Of a DNA stretch of 41,157 nucleotides, positions 1-6,836 are shown piece after piece. Source of the DNA: Lachnospiraceae bacterium. Lineage in GTDB: Bacteria; Bacillota; Clostridia; Lachnospirales; Lachnospiraceae. The position numbers were made by a program, and so were the translations under genes. Numbering within the stretch: the stretch's first letter is position 1; every line of letters begins with the position of its first letter. The notes below the pieces were generated by a model, which worked only from the letters and a program-made list of their open reading frames with translations, was not told where the DNA came from and ran no database searches. The DNA lies in assembly GCA_004558185.1 (NCBI GenBank), contig SFDP01000030.1, positions 1 through 41,157 on the forward strand. The letters are read 5' to 3'.

Positions 1-188
1 TAGGAATCCGGCAAGAGCTCCGGTTTACTGTTAGGTTTTGTTTTCACAAAAACTCTTGGGATAGGTTCTATCCCCGGACAGTTTCCTGTCCACTCTTTTC
101 AAGAATTTTCGAGATTGCATTACTGTTTATTTGTCAAGGTGCTTGCCTGAATCAGGCTGCTGTGTCAGGGGATTTCCCTTGCGACAGC
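1..188 (-). ncRNA. Hairpin-rich leader or structured RNA, unidentified, running off the left edge
   Basis: This stretch lies directly downstream of a strong minus-strand promoter (195-223) and would be transcribed leftwards out of the window. It contains a dense series of short inverted repeats: 159-188 (outer stem GCTGT/ACAGC, at the predicted 5' end of the RNA), 145-157 (GCCTGA/TCAGGC), 76-91 (GGACAG/CTGTCC), 58-74 (GGGATAG/CTATCCC), 35-53 (imperfect) and 8-23 (CCGG/CCGG). I see no ORF with a ribosome-binding site in it; the longest candidate is about 29 codons without a Shine-Dalgarno. It could be an attenuator-type 5' leader of a gene beyond the edge or a free-standing RNA. I do not recognise a named RNA family in it. 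Confidence 0.4.
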
Positions 189-194
189 TTACTT

Positions 195-223
195 ATATTA
201 GCATACCTTTTTTTTACTGTCAA
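195..223 (-). promoter_or_regulatory. Sigma-A promoter firing left
   Basis: On the minus strand a perfect TTGACA box (218-223) is followed after 17 bp by TAATAT (195-200). Transcription would start near 188, exactly at the first hairpin of the leader. It lies downstream of the XRE/zinc-ribbon gene and reads in the same direction. Confidence 0.7.
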
Positions 224-251
224 TTACTTTTTGCAAATAATTTTGAGGATT

Positions 252-689
252 TTATTTCCAATGATTAAGTTTCGGTACCACTGCTTCCATATGTGCTCGA
301 ACCTGTTCTGCAGGCCAATTCTCATTTGCCATATGTTTTACACAAAAATCAATCAGTTCCTCTTTACTGGTATACTTGAATTCGCCATCTGCGTAGCACC
401 ACTTACAATATTCTTCATTGAAATCACCATTTGGCTCTTTACTAATTGCGGAATCATCAAGTGGCATTCCACAGCATTGGCATATCAGCTGCCTGGGTTC
501 ACCTAAGAGGGTATTGATTGAAACATCAAATACCCTGGATAACAGCTTTAGTGTGTCTGTATTAGGTATGGTTTCGCCATTTTCCCAACGAGATACAGCC
601 TGTCTTGTAACCATAATTTTTTGTGCAAGTTCTTCTTGTGATAATCCGCTTTTGGTGCGGAGCTCTAAAATAACCCTCTTTGTCTCCAT
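252..689 (-). CDS. XRE-family regulator with C-terminal zinc ribbon
   Basis: A predicted 145-residue cytoplasmic DNA-binding protein. Residues 5-62 form a Cro/CI helix-turn-helix with the typical LSQEELAQKI...RQAVSRWENG pattern. Residues 70-98 carry CQCCGMPL and CKWC (Cys70, 72, 73, 95, 98), which resembles the putative zinc ribbon family PF12674 often fused to such HTH domains. I place the start at 689 rather than at the upstream in-frame ATG (728) because GGAGGG lies 7 bp before it and the promoter at 711-739 would start transcription near 704. It is followed by the outgoing promoter at 195-223. Target genes cannot be read from the sequence; it may control itself or the neighbouring CPBP/DUF4097 pair. 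Confidence 0.85.
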   Translation of the reverse strand: METKRVILELRTKSGLSQEELAQKIMVTRQAVSRWENGETIPNTDTLKLLSRVFDVSINTLLGEPRQLICQCCGMPLDDSAISKEPNGDFNEEYCKWCYADGEFKYTSKEELIDFCVKHMANENWPAEQVRAHMEAVVPKLNHWK

Positions 690-710
690 CGTTTTACCCT
701 CCATAGGAAA

Positions 711-739
711 AATATAGCACTTCTTCATCTTTCAGACAA
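711..739 (-). promoter_or_regulatory. Promoter of the XRE/zinc-ribbon gene
   Basis: TTGTCT (734-739), 17-bp spacer, TATATT (711-716) on the minus strand. The predicted start site near 704 leaves a leader of about 15 nt containing the GGAGGG ribosome-binding site. Confidence 0.6.
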
Positions 740-801
740 GCAACTCGCTGTTACCATAGATTTTTTCACAGACAAACTGGAATTTATTTTTGATTCACAA
801 T

Positions 802-1623
802 TTACTCTTCAAGTAAATTTCCCACATGTTTTGTTTCAAAGAACATTTCTTTATTTGTAACAACAATTATAATTGCTGCAATAATAACAAAAATGGTTTG
901 TATACATTTTGTTTCAGGAGTCATGTTTATCTTTTCCTGCATAATATTTATAAACAGATGAAAAATAATTGTTGCAAGCATACTTCTATTATTTTTTACA
1001 TATACCCATGTCTGAAGGAAATCAAGCGGAATCACGCTAAAAAGAAAGTTAAGCATATACATGATTCCCATCTCTTTTAACCCAAACTGGTATGTTCCGG
1101 GTATCCAGAATAATGGAACATGCCACAAAGACCAAATACATCCAAAAATGATAGACTCCTTAAACCAGCTGTTGTACGCTCCAACAGCATCCTCTCCATA
1201 CCCCCTCCAGCCAAACTCCTCTATGCAAGATGCCAATAAAATTGTAAGAAGTGCTGACGTACCACCTATAGAAAATGAAAAGTCTTCTGTAAATGAAAAC
1301 TGTTTTATACTGCTGCCAAATAATACTGATGTACCAATAGAAGCAGCCACTATCATAGCAAATATTAGCACTGCAATTATTATATATTTAAGTTTGATTC
1401 TATAAAATCCAATCAACTTTTCCTTAAAATCATTAATGAGTGCTTTACTCTTAGATGTAAATACAGTTACAACTGCAACAACAGCAGGTGAAGCCATGCC
1501 AAGAAACATCCCAATATAAAGACCTATCCCTTCATTAAATAAAATTGCAAATAACCACCACAACCATGTGCATGTAAATGTAATCAAATAAAATCTGACT
1601 GGACGATATCTATATTTTTTCAT
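802..1623 (-). CDS. CPBP family intramembrane metalloprotease (CAAX/Abi type)
   Basis: A 273-residue polytopic membrane protein of the CPBP family (Rce1/Abi-like glutamic endopeptidases). The family signatures are all present: EEFGWRG at residues 135-141 (EExxxR, with Glu135, Glu136, Arg140), SLWHVPLF with His168, and FHLFIN with His222 and Asn226. About seven to eight hydrophobic segments are visible. The gene starts 2 bp after the stop of the XRE/DUF4097 regulator and is surely cotranscribed with it. In Gram-positives these proteases are known in bacteriocin self-immunity and peptide processing, but no bacteriocin gene is visible here, so the substrate is unknown. Confidence 0.88.
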   Translation of the reverse strand: MKKYRYRPVRFYLITFTCTWLWWLFAILFNEGIGLYIGMFLGMASPAVVAVVTVFTSKSKALINDFKEKLIGFYRIKLKYIIIAVLIFAMIVAASIGTSVLFGSSIKQFSFTEDFSFSIGGTSALLTILLASCIEEFGWRGYGEDAVGAYNSWFKESIIFGCIWSLWHVPLFWIPGTYQFGLKEMGIMYMLNFLFSVIPLDFLQTWVYVKNNRSMLATIIFHLFINIMQEKINMTPETKCIQTIFVIIAAIIIVVTNKEMFFETKHVGNLLEE

Positions 1624-1625
1624 GA

Positions 1626-2507
1626 CTATACTCCTGCTTTTACAATCACAAGTTCACTCTTTATACCATTAAGCTCAATGTAATTGTCTGCTTCTTCTTC
1701 TGAAAAGTCATCAACCTTTTTCCCCTGTCTCTCATAATAAATATGAGTTGCTATTCCCTTTTTTGCGCTTCTAAATCTATAGTCTGCTGGAATTATAAGT
1801 CTTGATGTTGCTGACAATTGGTTAATCTCAAGAGCTCCCTCATGTGATAAAACTTTAATCTGCATATCAAGATTTGAATCTATCTCAATTTCACTTTTAT
1901 TTCCCTGCAGAGTAATTTCTCCAATTTTCCCGTCTATCTCAATAAGTTCATTTTCTATATCAGTAATATTCAAGGTCCCTGCATTAACTGATAATTCTAT
2001 TTTTCTAATATATTTAACCGGAATATAAATGCTAATAATCAAGCTCTCTTTTGCATCTGTTTCACTGGCTCCATTTAATCTGTTAAGATCAACATCAATA
2101 CGATTCTTTATATCATCAATCTTTACTTTATAATCTGCCCGAAGATTCTTATAGATATTTGAAAACAATGCTACTACTATTTTCTCTCCATCATATGCCT
2201 TTAAATCTACAGCATGTGCTCCACCAAGCTTGATATCATAATTTTTCTTACCATCAATATCATATTCCGTACGACTTTCATAGACATAATCAGACTGCTT
2301 TTTCTCTGATTTCTCATTTGAAAGTAATTCATCTACTGATATCTGAAAAAGATCTGCTATTGCCATCAGATTTGTAATATCCGGTGTACCTGTTCCATTT
2401 TCCCACTTTGTAATGGCTTGTCTTGATACACCAATTTTCTCAGCCATCTTCTCCTGTGAGAGTCCCGCCTGTTTTCTGTAATGTTTAATTTGTTCTTCTA
2501 AAGTCAC
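1626..2507 (-). CDS. XRE-family regulator fused to a DUF4097-like beta-rich domain
   Basis: A predicted 293-residue protein: an N-terminal HTH (about residues 2-60, with LSQEKMAEKIGVSRQAITKW) followed by a beta-strand-rich domain (about 80-290) with the alternating hydrophobic repeats typical of DUF4097-like adhesin/LiaX-type domains (for example GTLNITDIENELIEIDG). I choose the GTG at 2507 because GGAGG stands 7 bp upstream, whereas the upstream ATG at 2546 has no ribosome-binding site and would lie at or before the predicted transcription start. The promoter spacer is filled by an inverted repeat, suggesting autoregulation. Cotranscribed with the CPBP protease. It may sense an envelope ligand or an intracellular surface through its C-terminal domain, which is inference. 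Confidence 0.8.
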   Translation of the reverse strand: MTLEEQIKHYRKQAGLSQEKMAEKIGVSRQAITKWENGTGTPDITNLMAIADLFQISVDELLSNEKSEKKQSDYVYESRTEYDIDGKKNYDIKLGGAHAVDLKAYDGEKIVVALFSNIYKNLRADYKVKIDDIKNRIDVDLNRLNGASETDAKESLIISIYIPVKYIRKIELSVNAGTLNITDIENELIEIDGKIGEITLQGNKSEIEIDSNLDMQIKVLSHEGALEINQLSATSRLIIPADYRFRSAKKGIATHIYYERQGKKVDDFSEEEADNYIELNGIKSELVIVKAGV

Positions 2508-2546
2508 TTTTCTACCTCCACTTTCGGTTTGTTTTGCTTCTTTCAT

Positions 2547-2575
2547 AGATTAGTAAATTAACCTTTACCAAACAA
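2547..2575 (-). promoter_or_regulatory. Promoter with embedded operator for the XRE/DUF4097-CPBP operon
   Basis: TTGTTT (2570-2575), 17-bp spacer, TAATCT (2547-2552) on the minus strand. The spacer holds an inverted repeat GTAAA-N6-TTTAC at 2553-2568, a likely repressor site for the encoded XRE protein. Confidence 0.5.
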
Positions 2576-2681
2576 GAAACATTAGCTGTCATTTCATTAT
2601 TTTTCTGCCACTTTCCGTAGCAATTCCCTAAAATAAAGAGTTTCCTATTGACTTTAGCGCTGTGTAAACTTTATTAATTTG

Positions 2682-3149
2682 TTATTTGAGTTTAATCTCA
2701 TAATTGCGAAAAAAATAAATTACAAACATAGTGATTCCGATAATTACAATCAATCCTCCAACACCCGTTCCACTATTATTAGGATAGTAGTAATTTATCG
2801 CAAAATGTACAGGTGTAAGAAGTATTGCAATTGCCAACCATACCAGTTCTGTTCGCAGCAAACTTTTCTGTGCCCTATCCTTTTTTTCTTGTAACTCAAG
2901 CAAATTCTCTTCTGCCTTTTCTTTATAGTCATCCATAGCAATATGTTCCCCTGTCAGGAGTTCATTAACACTTATTTTTAAAAGATTACATAATTTAAGC
3001 ATAATGGATACATCCGGCATGCTCTTACCATTTTCCCATTTAGATATTGCACGATCTGTAATACCTAATTTTTCAGCTAGAACTGCCTGCGTATAATTTT
3101 GCTCTTTTCTGCATTCTGCTATAAACTTTCCTATTTTTCCCTGATTCAT
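2682..3149 (-). CDS. XRE-family regulator with two C-terminal membrane helices
   Basis: A 155-residue protein with an N-terminal Cro/CI helix-turn-helix (about residues 6-64, YTQAVLAEKLGITDRAISKW), a short charged linker likely to be helical (about 70-97), and two hydrophobic segments (about 100-120 and 128-148). Membrane-tethered HTH proteins of this shape are common in Clostridia. Start 3149 is supported by AGGAGGG 7-8 bp upstream. Two copies of a 15-bp near-palindromic element sit at its promoter (3206-3264). Function and signal are unknown; a membrane signal that alters DNA binding is the obvious inference. Confidence 0.85.
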   Translation of the reverse strand: MNQGKIGKFIAECRKEQNYTQAVLAEKLGITDRAISKWENGKSMPDVSIMLKLCNLLKISVNELLTGEHIAMDDYKEKAEENLLELQEKKDRAQKSLLRTELVWLAIAILLTPVHFAINYYYPNNSGTGVGGLIVIIGITMFVIYFFRNYEIKLK

Positions 3150-3205
3150 TTCGGGAACCCTCCTTTCGCTATAAAGCCTATCTTATAGCCATAAATAATT
3201 CCATG

Positions 3206-3264
3206 AACCAACAGTTGATATTGTATAAATACAGTAAGATAAGATACTCAACCAACGGTTGATA
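3206..3264 (-). promoter_or_regulatory. Promoter flanked by two direct-repeat operators
   Basis: AACCAACAGTTGATA at 3206-3220 and AACCAACGGTTGATA at 3250-3264 differ at one position and lie 44 bp apart, about four helical turns. Each has a CAAC-N-GTTG palindromic core. Between them, on the minus strand, is TTGAGT (3246-3251), 18 bp, TATACA (3222-3227). The right copy overlaps the -35 box and the left copy abuts the -10 box, which fits autorepression by the XRE gene at 2682-3149. Confidence 0.6.
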
Positions 3265-3312
3265 ATTTAAATATGCACGAAATGTACCACTTTTTATATC
3301 GCAGTTTATAGT

Positions 3313-3478
3313 CTAGTACAGCGAAAATTAAGTTTTGGATAGTTTGACGCAGAATATTTTTCTGAGAGTGATGCTTCCCAAACGCAGGCGTAGCGGGCTA
3401 CGCTGAGGATTTTGAAGCTGTGCAATCGGAAAAATAGTCAAGTTATAGAGTCGGGTTATTTTGAAACCGTTATACTAG
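3313..3478. repeat. 166-bp MITE-like element, copy A
   Basis: The same length as copy B (40008-40173) and in the same orientation. From 3386 to 3478 (93 bp) it matches copy B with one visible difference. The left arm (3313-3349) is diverged, although it still begins CTAGTA and rejoins the shared sequence at GCAGAATA. A perfect 7-bp hairpin GCGTAGC-GG-GCTACGC marks the centre. The right terminus forms the last codons of the ORF at 3456-3749. Confidence 0.8.
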
Positions 3479-3749
3479 GAAGTCTAAACATACATTGAAT
3501 ATATATCATATATATGACACATATCAAAACTTCAAAATAAATGTTTATCCCCTTAATCTGTTTTCTGTTTTCAAATACACGGCTCTCTTGAAAACTTGAA
3601 TTATCATCATCATTAGCTATAGTCGATGATATAATCTCTCCAAACAAGCCATGGGTGTTAATTATTCCGCAAGGTAAAACCGCCACTGAAACAGAAGCAG
3701 AGAATAGGATTATAAACAATCTAAGTAACCATTGCTTCTTTTCTTTCAT
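3456..3749 (-). CDS. Small two-helix membrane protein, C-terminus supplied by a repeat element
   Basis: A 97-residue ORF of unknown function. Residues about 6-28 form a signal-like hydrophobic segment and residues about 70-88 a second one, with a polar stretch between them that contains NDDDNS. GGAG lies 8 bp upstream of the ATG at 3749, better placed than for the ATG two codons earlier. The last seven codons and the stop fall inside copy A of the MITE-like repeat, so the native C-terminus has probably been replaced and the gene may be a truncated remnant. I recognise no family. Confidence that it is expressed is moderate. Confidence 0.45.
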   Translation of the reverse strand: MKEKKQWLLRLFIILFSASVSVAVLPCGIINTHGLFGEIISSTIANDDDNSSFQESRVFENRKQIKGINIYFEVLICVIYMIYIQCMFRLPSITVSK

Positions 3750-3970
3750 ATCCATTTCTCCATATTGGGTTGATCATAAAATAAGAATTTGTTACTTACC
3801 TTTTCTGATTTAGACTGATATAGGAATCGTAGGCTTTGGAACATTCTTCATATGGAAGAGATATCTTTTACAAATATCTTCTTCCCGCTTCGCTCAATTA
3901 TAAAATTTCTGGCAACTGATTTCTTTTATTAAATTCAATAGAACACTGTAGGCGATATTTTCTATGAACC

Positions 3971-4003
3971 AAAAATACCATCGGCCAATGCCGATGGTAT
4001 TTT
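3971..4003 (-). terminator. Intrinsic terminator of the tRNA-Ser operon
   Basis: A perfect 14-bp stem (AAAATACCATCGGC pairing with its complement) with a CAAT loop, about 20 bp past the end of tRNA-Ser(GGA), followed on the minus strand by a run of five T. The stem is symmetric enough to stop transcription in both directions. Confidence 0.88.
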
Positions 4004-4024
4004 CATCAACTGCCAAAGCAGTAA

Positions 4025-4113
4025 CGGAGAAGGAGGGATTTGAACCCTCGCGCCGCTATTAACGACCTGCACCCTTTCCAGGGGTGTCCCTTCAGCCTCT
4101 TGGGTACTTCTCC
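4025..4113 (-). tRNA. tRNA-Ser (anticodon GGA)
   Basis: The class II cloverleaf is readable on the minus strand: acceptor GGAGAAG/CTTCTCC, anticodon stem CACCC/GGGTG around loop CTGGAAA (anticodon GGA), a long variable arm, and T-arm GAGGGTTCAAATCCCTC. The discriminator is G at 4025. No CCA is encoded (GTTA follows), so 3' maturation needs RNase Z and a CCA-adding enzyme. Cotranscribed with tRNA-Ser(UGA), which lies 83 bp upstream. Confidence 0.96.
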
Positions 4114-4196
4114 AAAATTCTGACTCTGTGTTATACAGATATCCAATTAACAACGATACATTGAGATGGCCGAAATCTTTCTTCTGTACCGTTTAG

Positions 4197-4282
4197 CGGA
4201 GAGGATGGGATTCGAACCCATGCGCCCTTGCGGACAAACGGTTTTCAAGACCGCCTCGTTATGACCACTTCGATACCTCTCC
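4197..4282 (-). tRNA. tRNA-Ser (anticodon UGA)
   Basis: A class II serine tRNA on the minus strand: acceptor GGAGAGG/CCTCTCC, anticodon stem CGGT/ACCG with loop CTTGAAA (anticodon TGA), a long variable arm, and T-arm with GGTTCGAATCC. The discriminator G is at 4197 and no CCA is encoded. First gene of a two-tRNA operon. Confidence 0.96.
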
Positions 4283-4324
4283 ATGTAAGTATCTTTCTGC
4301 TACATCTTTCCAGACGCAAAATTG

Positions 4325-4353
4325 ATTTTAACAAAAATAGTATCGGCTGTCAA
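4325..4353 (-). promoter_or_regulatory. Promoter of the tRNA-Ser operon
   Basis: A perfect TTGACA (4348-4353), 17-bp spacer and TAAAAT (4325-4330) on the minus strand, about 40 bp upstream of tRNA-Ser(UGA). No terminator is obvious between ispD (ends 4434) and this promoter, so some read-through from the tsa/ispD cluster is possible. Confidence 0.8.
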
Positions 4354-4433
4354 CCTAAATTTTCATTTTCATTGCATTTCATTGTACTTTGTGTTTTCTA
4401 AACTTTCTTCGCCCTTGCTCCTGTCCGTCTTTT

Positions 4434-5174
4434 TCACTGCTTCTGTTCTTGAACCGCTCTGCTGCCTGCCAGAAAAGCCTCTGCCACCTTCATATCCTCC
4501 GGTGTGGTGATCTTAATATTTTCATAGCTCCCCTCTACCAGATGTACCTTTTCCCCTAAAAAATATTCTACCACCATAGCATCATCAGTGACCGGAATTT
4601 CCATCTTTTTCCCGCAGGCTTCCAGTGCCATCAATCTGTCGTAGGCCTCCTTAATCAGAGGAAAAGAAAAGGCCTGTGGCGTTTGTATCATCCAAACCCG
4701 GCTTCTATCCGGTGTGGATTCAATATTAAGCTGACTGTCTGCCAGCTTTATGGTATCCTTTACCGGCATCCCGGCTACACAGGCTCCATAAACAGCCGCC
4801 CCTTCTATACAGCGTTCAATGATTTCCTCTGTTAAAAAGGGTCTGGCACCATCCTGAATAAGCACATAATCGCAGTGATCCGCAGCCACCAGGCCCCGAT
4901 AGACCGAATGGTAGCGTTCTTTTCCTCCGGCAACGATGGTTTTCACCTTGGTAAAGCCTCCGGCCTCCACGATTTCCTTTCGGCAATATTCCTCCTCACC
5001 TACACCGGTAACCAAAACCACCTCCGCCACCGGACTGCTTTCGAACGCTTCCAGGGAATAGGAGAGGATGGGCTTATCGCCCAGTAAAAGGTACTGCTTA
5101 TGTACCTTACTTGCCATTCTTCTGCCCTGTCCCGCTGCAAGGCAGATAGCTACTGTCTTTTTTGACTTTTTCAT
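4434..5174 (-). CDS. ispD: 2-C-methyl-D-erythritol 4-phosphate cytidylyltransferase
   Basis: Transfers CMP from CTP to methylerythritol phosphate in the non-mevalonate isoprenoid pathway. The 246-residue protein has the nucleotidyltransferase signature LAAGQGRRM (12-20) followed by KQYLLLG, DGARPF (108-113), PVKDTIK (137-143), TPDRSRVW (154-161), QTPQAF (164-169) and VTDDA (195-199), all characteristic of IspD. Length is normal. It is the last gene of the tsa cluster and overlaps the end of tsaD by 4 bp (ATGA). The alternative, a TarI-type ribitol cytidylyltransferase, is a close relative but no teichoic acid genes are nearby. Confidence 0.93.
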   Translation of the reverse strand: MKKSKKTVAICLAAGQGRRMASKVHKQYLLLGDKPILSYSLEAFESSPVAEVVLVTGVGEEEYCRKEIVEAGGFTKVKTIVAGGKERYHSVYRGLVAADHCDYVLIQDGARPFLTEEIIERCIEGAAVYGACVAGMPVKDTIKLADSQLNIESTPDRSRVWMIQTPQAFSFPLIKEAYDRLMALEACGKKMEIPVTDDAMVVEYFLGEKVHLVEGSYENIKITTPEDMKVAEAFLAGSRAVQEQKQ

Positions 5175-6199
5175 AACCTCTCTCCCAGCTTCAGTCCCGG
5201 TACAGCATTCAACTCATAGCCGTGACGCACCCCTTTTTGATATTCATAATAAGCCGCTGTTCCAATCATGGCTGCATTGTCTGTACAGTAAATGGGAGAA
5301 GGGAAATAAAACCGGATCCCCCGCTGGCTGCAGGCATCTGCCAGAGCCTGGCGCAAATGACTGTTTGAGGCAACCCCACCGGCTATGGCGAAGGAAGAAT
5401 AGCCCCGTTCTTTGACTGCTTTCATGGAGTGTTCCACCAACACATCCACCACCGCCTTTTGGAAAGAAGCGGCCACATCTGCCTGACAGACGGTTTCCCC
5501 CTTCATTTCACAGGTATTCAGGTAGTTAAGCACCGCCGATTTCAGCCCACTGAAGCTAAAATCATACTCATTCTCCGCTACTTTAGCTCTGGGAAAATGA
5601 ATTGCCTCGGGATTTCCCTCTCTGGAAACCTTATCTATTTTAGGTCCTCCGGGGTATCCCAGGCCGATAGCTCTCGCCACCTTATCAAAGGCCTCTCCCG
5701 CCGCATCATCTCTGGTTCTTCCCAGAATCTCATATTCACCGTAATCCTTCACTTCCACCAGATGGGAGTGACCGCCGGAAACCACCAGGCAGATAAAAGG
5801 CGGCTTAAGCTCCTCATGCTCAATATAATTGGCGCTGATATGCCCCTCAATATGATGTATACCGATTAAAGGTTTTTTCAAGGCAAAGGCCAGTGCCTTT
5901 GCTTCTGATACTCCCACCAGCAATGCCCCTACCAGACCGGGACCGTAGGTTACTGCAATCGCCGTGATCTCCCCAAGGGACAGTCCGGCTTCCCGCAGCG
6001 CCTGTTCAATCACCTGATTGATTTTCTCAATATGCTTACGGGAGGCGATTTCCGGAACTACCCCGCCATAAACCGTATGTAAATCGATTTGGGAAGAAAT
6101 TACATTGGACAGCACTTCTCTTCCATTTTTCACTACCGCTGCGGCAGTCTCATCACAGGAGCTTTCTATTGCTAAAATATAAACGTCTTTCTCCTTCAT
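5171..6199 (-). CDS. tsaD: tRNA N6-adenosine threonylcarbamoyltransferase
   Basis: Catalytic subunit of the TsaBDE complex that attaches the threonylcarbamoyl group to A37 of ANN-decoding tRNAs. The 342-residue ASKHA-fold protein shows IESSCDETAAAVV near the N-terminus (11-23), the metal ligands H116 and H120 in HHIEGH, the SGGHSHL motif (141-147), and a C-terminal TDNAAMIG with Asp307, the third expected metal ligand. Start at 6199 has AGAAGGGA upstream. Lies in one direction with tsaE, tsaB and rimI, separated from them by rnz and two small genes. Confidence 0.96.
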   Translation of the reverse strand: MKEKDVYILAIESSCDETAAAVVKNGREVLSNVISSQIDLHTVYGGVVPEIASRKHIEKINQVIEQALREAGLSLGEITAIAVTYGPGLVGALLVGVSEAKALAFALKKPLIGIHHIEGHISANYIEHEELKPPFICLVVSGGHSHLVEVKDYGEYEILGRTRDDAAGEAFDKVARAIGLGYPGGPKIDKVSREGNPEAIHFPRAKVAENEYDFSFSGLKSAVLNYLNTCEMKGETVCQADVAASFQKAVVDVLVEHSMKAVKERGYSSFAIAGGVASNSHLRQALADACSQRGIRFYFPSPIYCTDNAAMIGTAAYYEYQKGVRHGYELNAVPGLKLGERL

Positions 6200-6227
6200 T
6201 TCTATCCCTTCTGTCTATTCATTTTCC

Positions 6228-6809
6228 CTATTGACCGGCTCCATTATCCACTTGCTTCCAGCCATAGATTTTCCAATGTCCGTCACCATCTTTACGGAGA
6301 ACGAATACCTCCTCAATATACTGGATGAAGGCACCGGTACGGACATGGAAGGTGCAGTACAGTCTTGCACATTCATAGCCATCCTCCCAGAAATCCTCCA
6401 CATCTGTACTGGCCGAAGTGGTATAAGAGGATATTTTGTAATTGCTCTCCTTGAAGGCAGTGGTTTCACTCCTCAGATCCTTCAGATAGCTTTCGTCATC
6501 CTTATTGGCAGCCAATTCATCATCATACAGGCTTTTGATTTTGTTCGCCAGCTGCACCAGCTCTTCCTCGGAATAGGTTTCATTATAAAGGCATTTAACA
6601 AGCTCACTGTAATACTTAACCACTTCCTTCGGCGTTTGCGGATAGTTACGTTCCAAATCCCGCAAAAGTACATCCTGCACGGCGGTCAGCTCCACCTGCT
6701 CAGAATCGTTTCGTTTTCCTCTCATGGATACCGAATAATAGGCAATCAGTATAATTACTACAATTAAAAACAGAAAAAATACTCCTCTTGGACTTTTAAA
6801 ACGATTCAT
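6228..6809 (-). CDS. Membrane-anchored DUF6715-like protein
   Basis: A 193-residue protein with one N-terminal membrane anchor (about residues 9-26) after a basic start, then a soluble, probably extracytoplasmic domain rich in charged helices (about 35-110) and ending in a beta-rich segment (CTFHVRTGAFIQYIEEVFVLRKDG). It resembles the DUF6715 family that sits beside tsaD in Lachnospiraceae; I make this assignment from memory of the family. Start 6809 is chosen because GGAGG lies 5 bp upstream; the in-frame GTG at 6821 contains that ribosome-binding site. Function unknown. It lies 28 bp before tsaD and 27 bp after rnz. Confidence 0.7.
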   Translation of the reverse strand: MNRFKSPRGVFFLFLIVVIILIAYYSVSMRGKRNDSEQVELTAVQDVLLRDLERNYPQTPKEVVKYYSELVKCLYNETYSEEELVQLANKIKSLYDDELAANKDDESYLKDLRSETTAFKESNYKISSYTTSASTDVEDFWEDGYECARLYCTFHVRTGAFIQYIEEVFVLRKDGDGHWKIYGWKQVDNGAGQ

Positions 6810-6836
6810 TCTTACCTCCACCTTATCTTTTGTCAG

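Noticed and set aside
3206..3264. A two-unit CRISPR array
   Set aside because: Only two 15-bp near-palindromic copies, overlapping promoter elements; no spacer series and no cas genes.
3756..3970. A gene between the small membrane protein and the tRNA terminator
   Set aside because: No ORF of useful length with a ribosome-binding site and no repeat match; it appears to be plain AT-rich spacer.
3962..4153. A 63-residue minus-strand ORF
   Set aside because: It runs through tRNA-Ser(GGA) and its terminator; the apparent protein is a translation of tRNA sequence.
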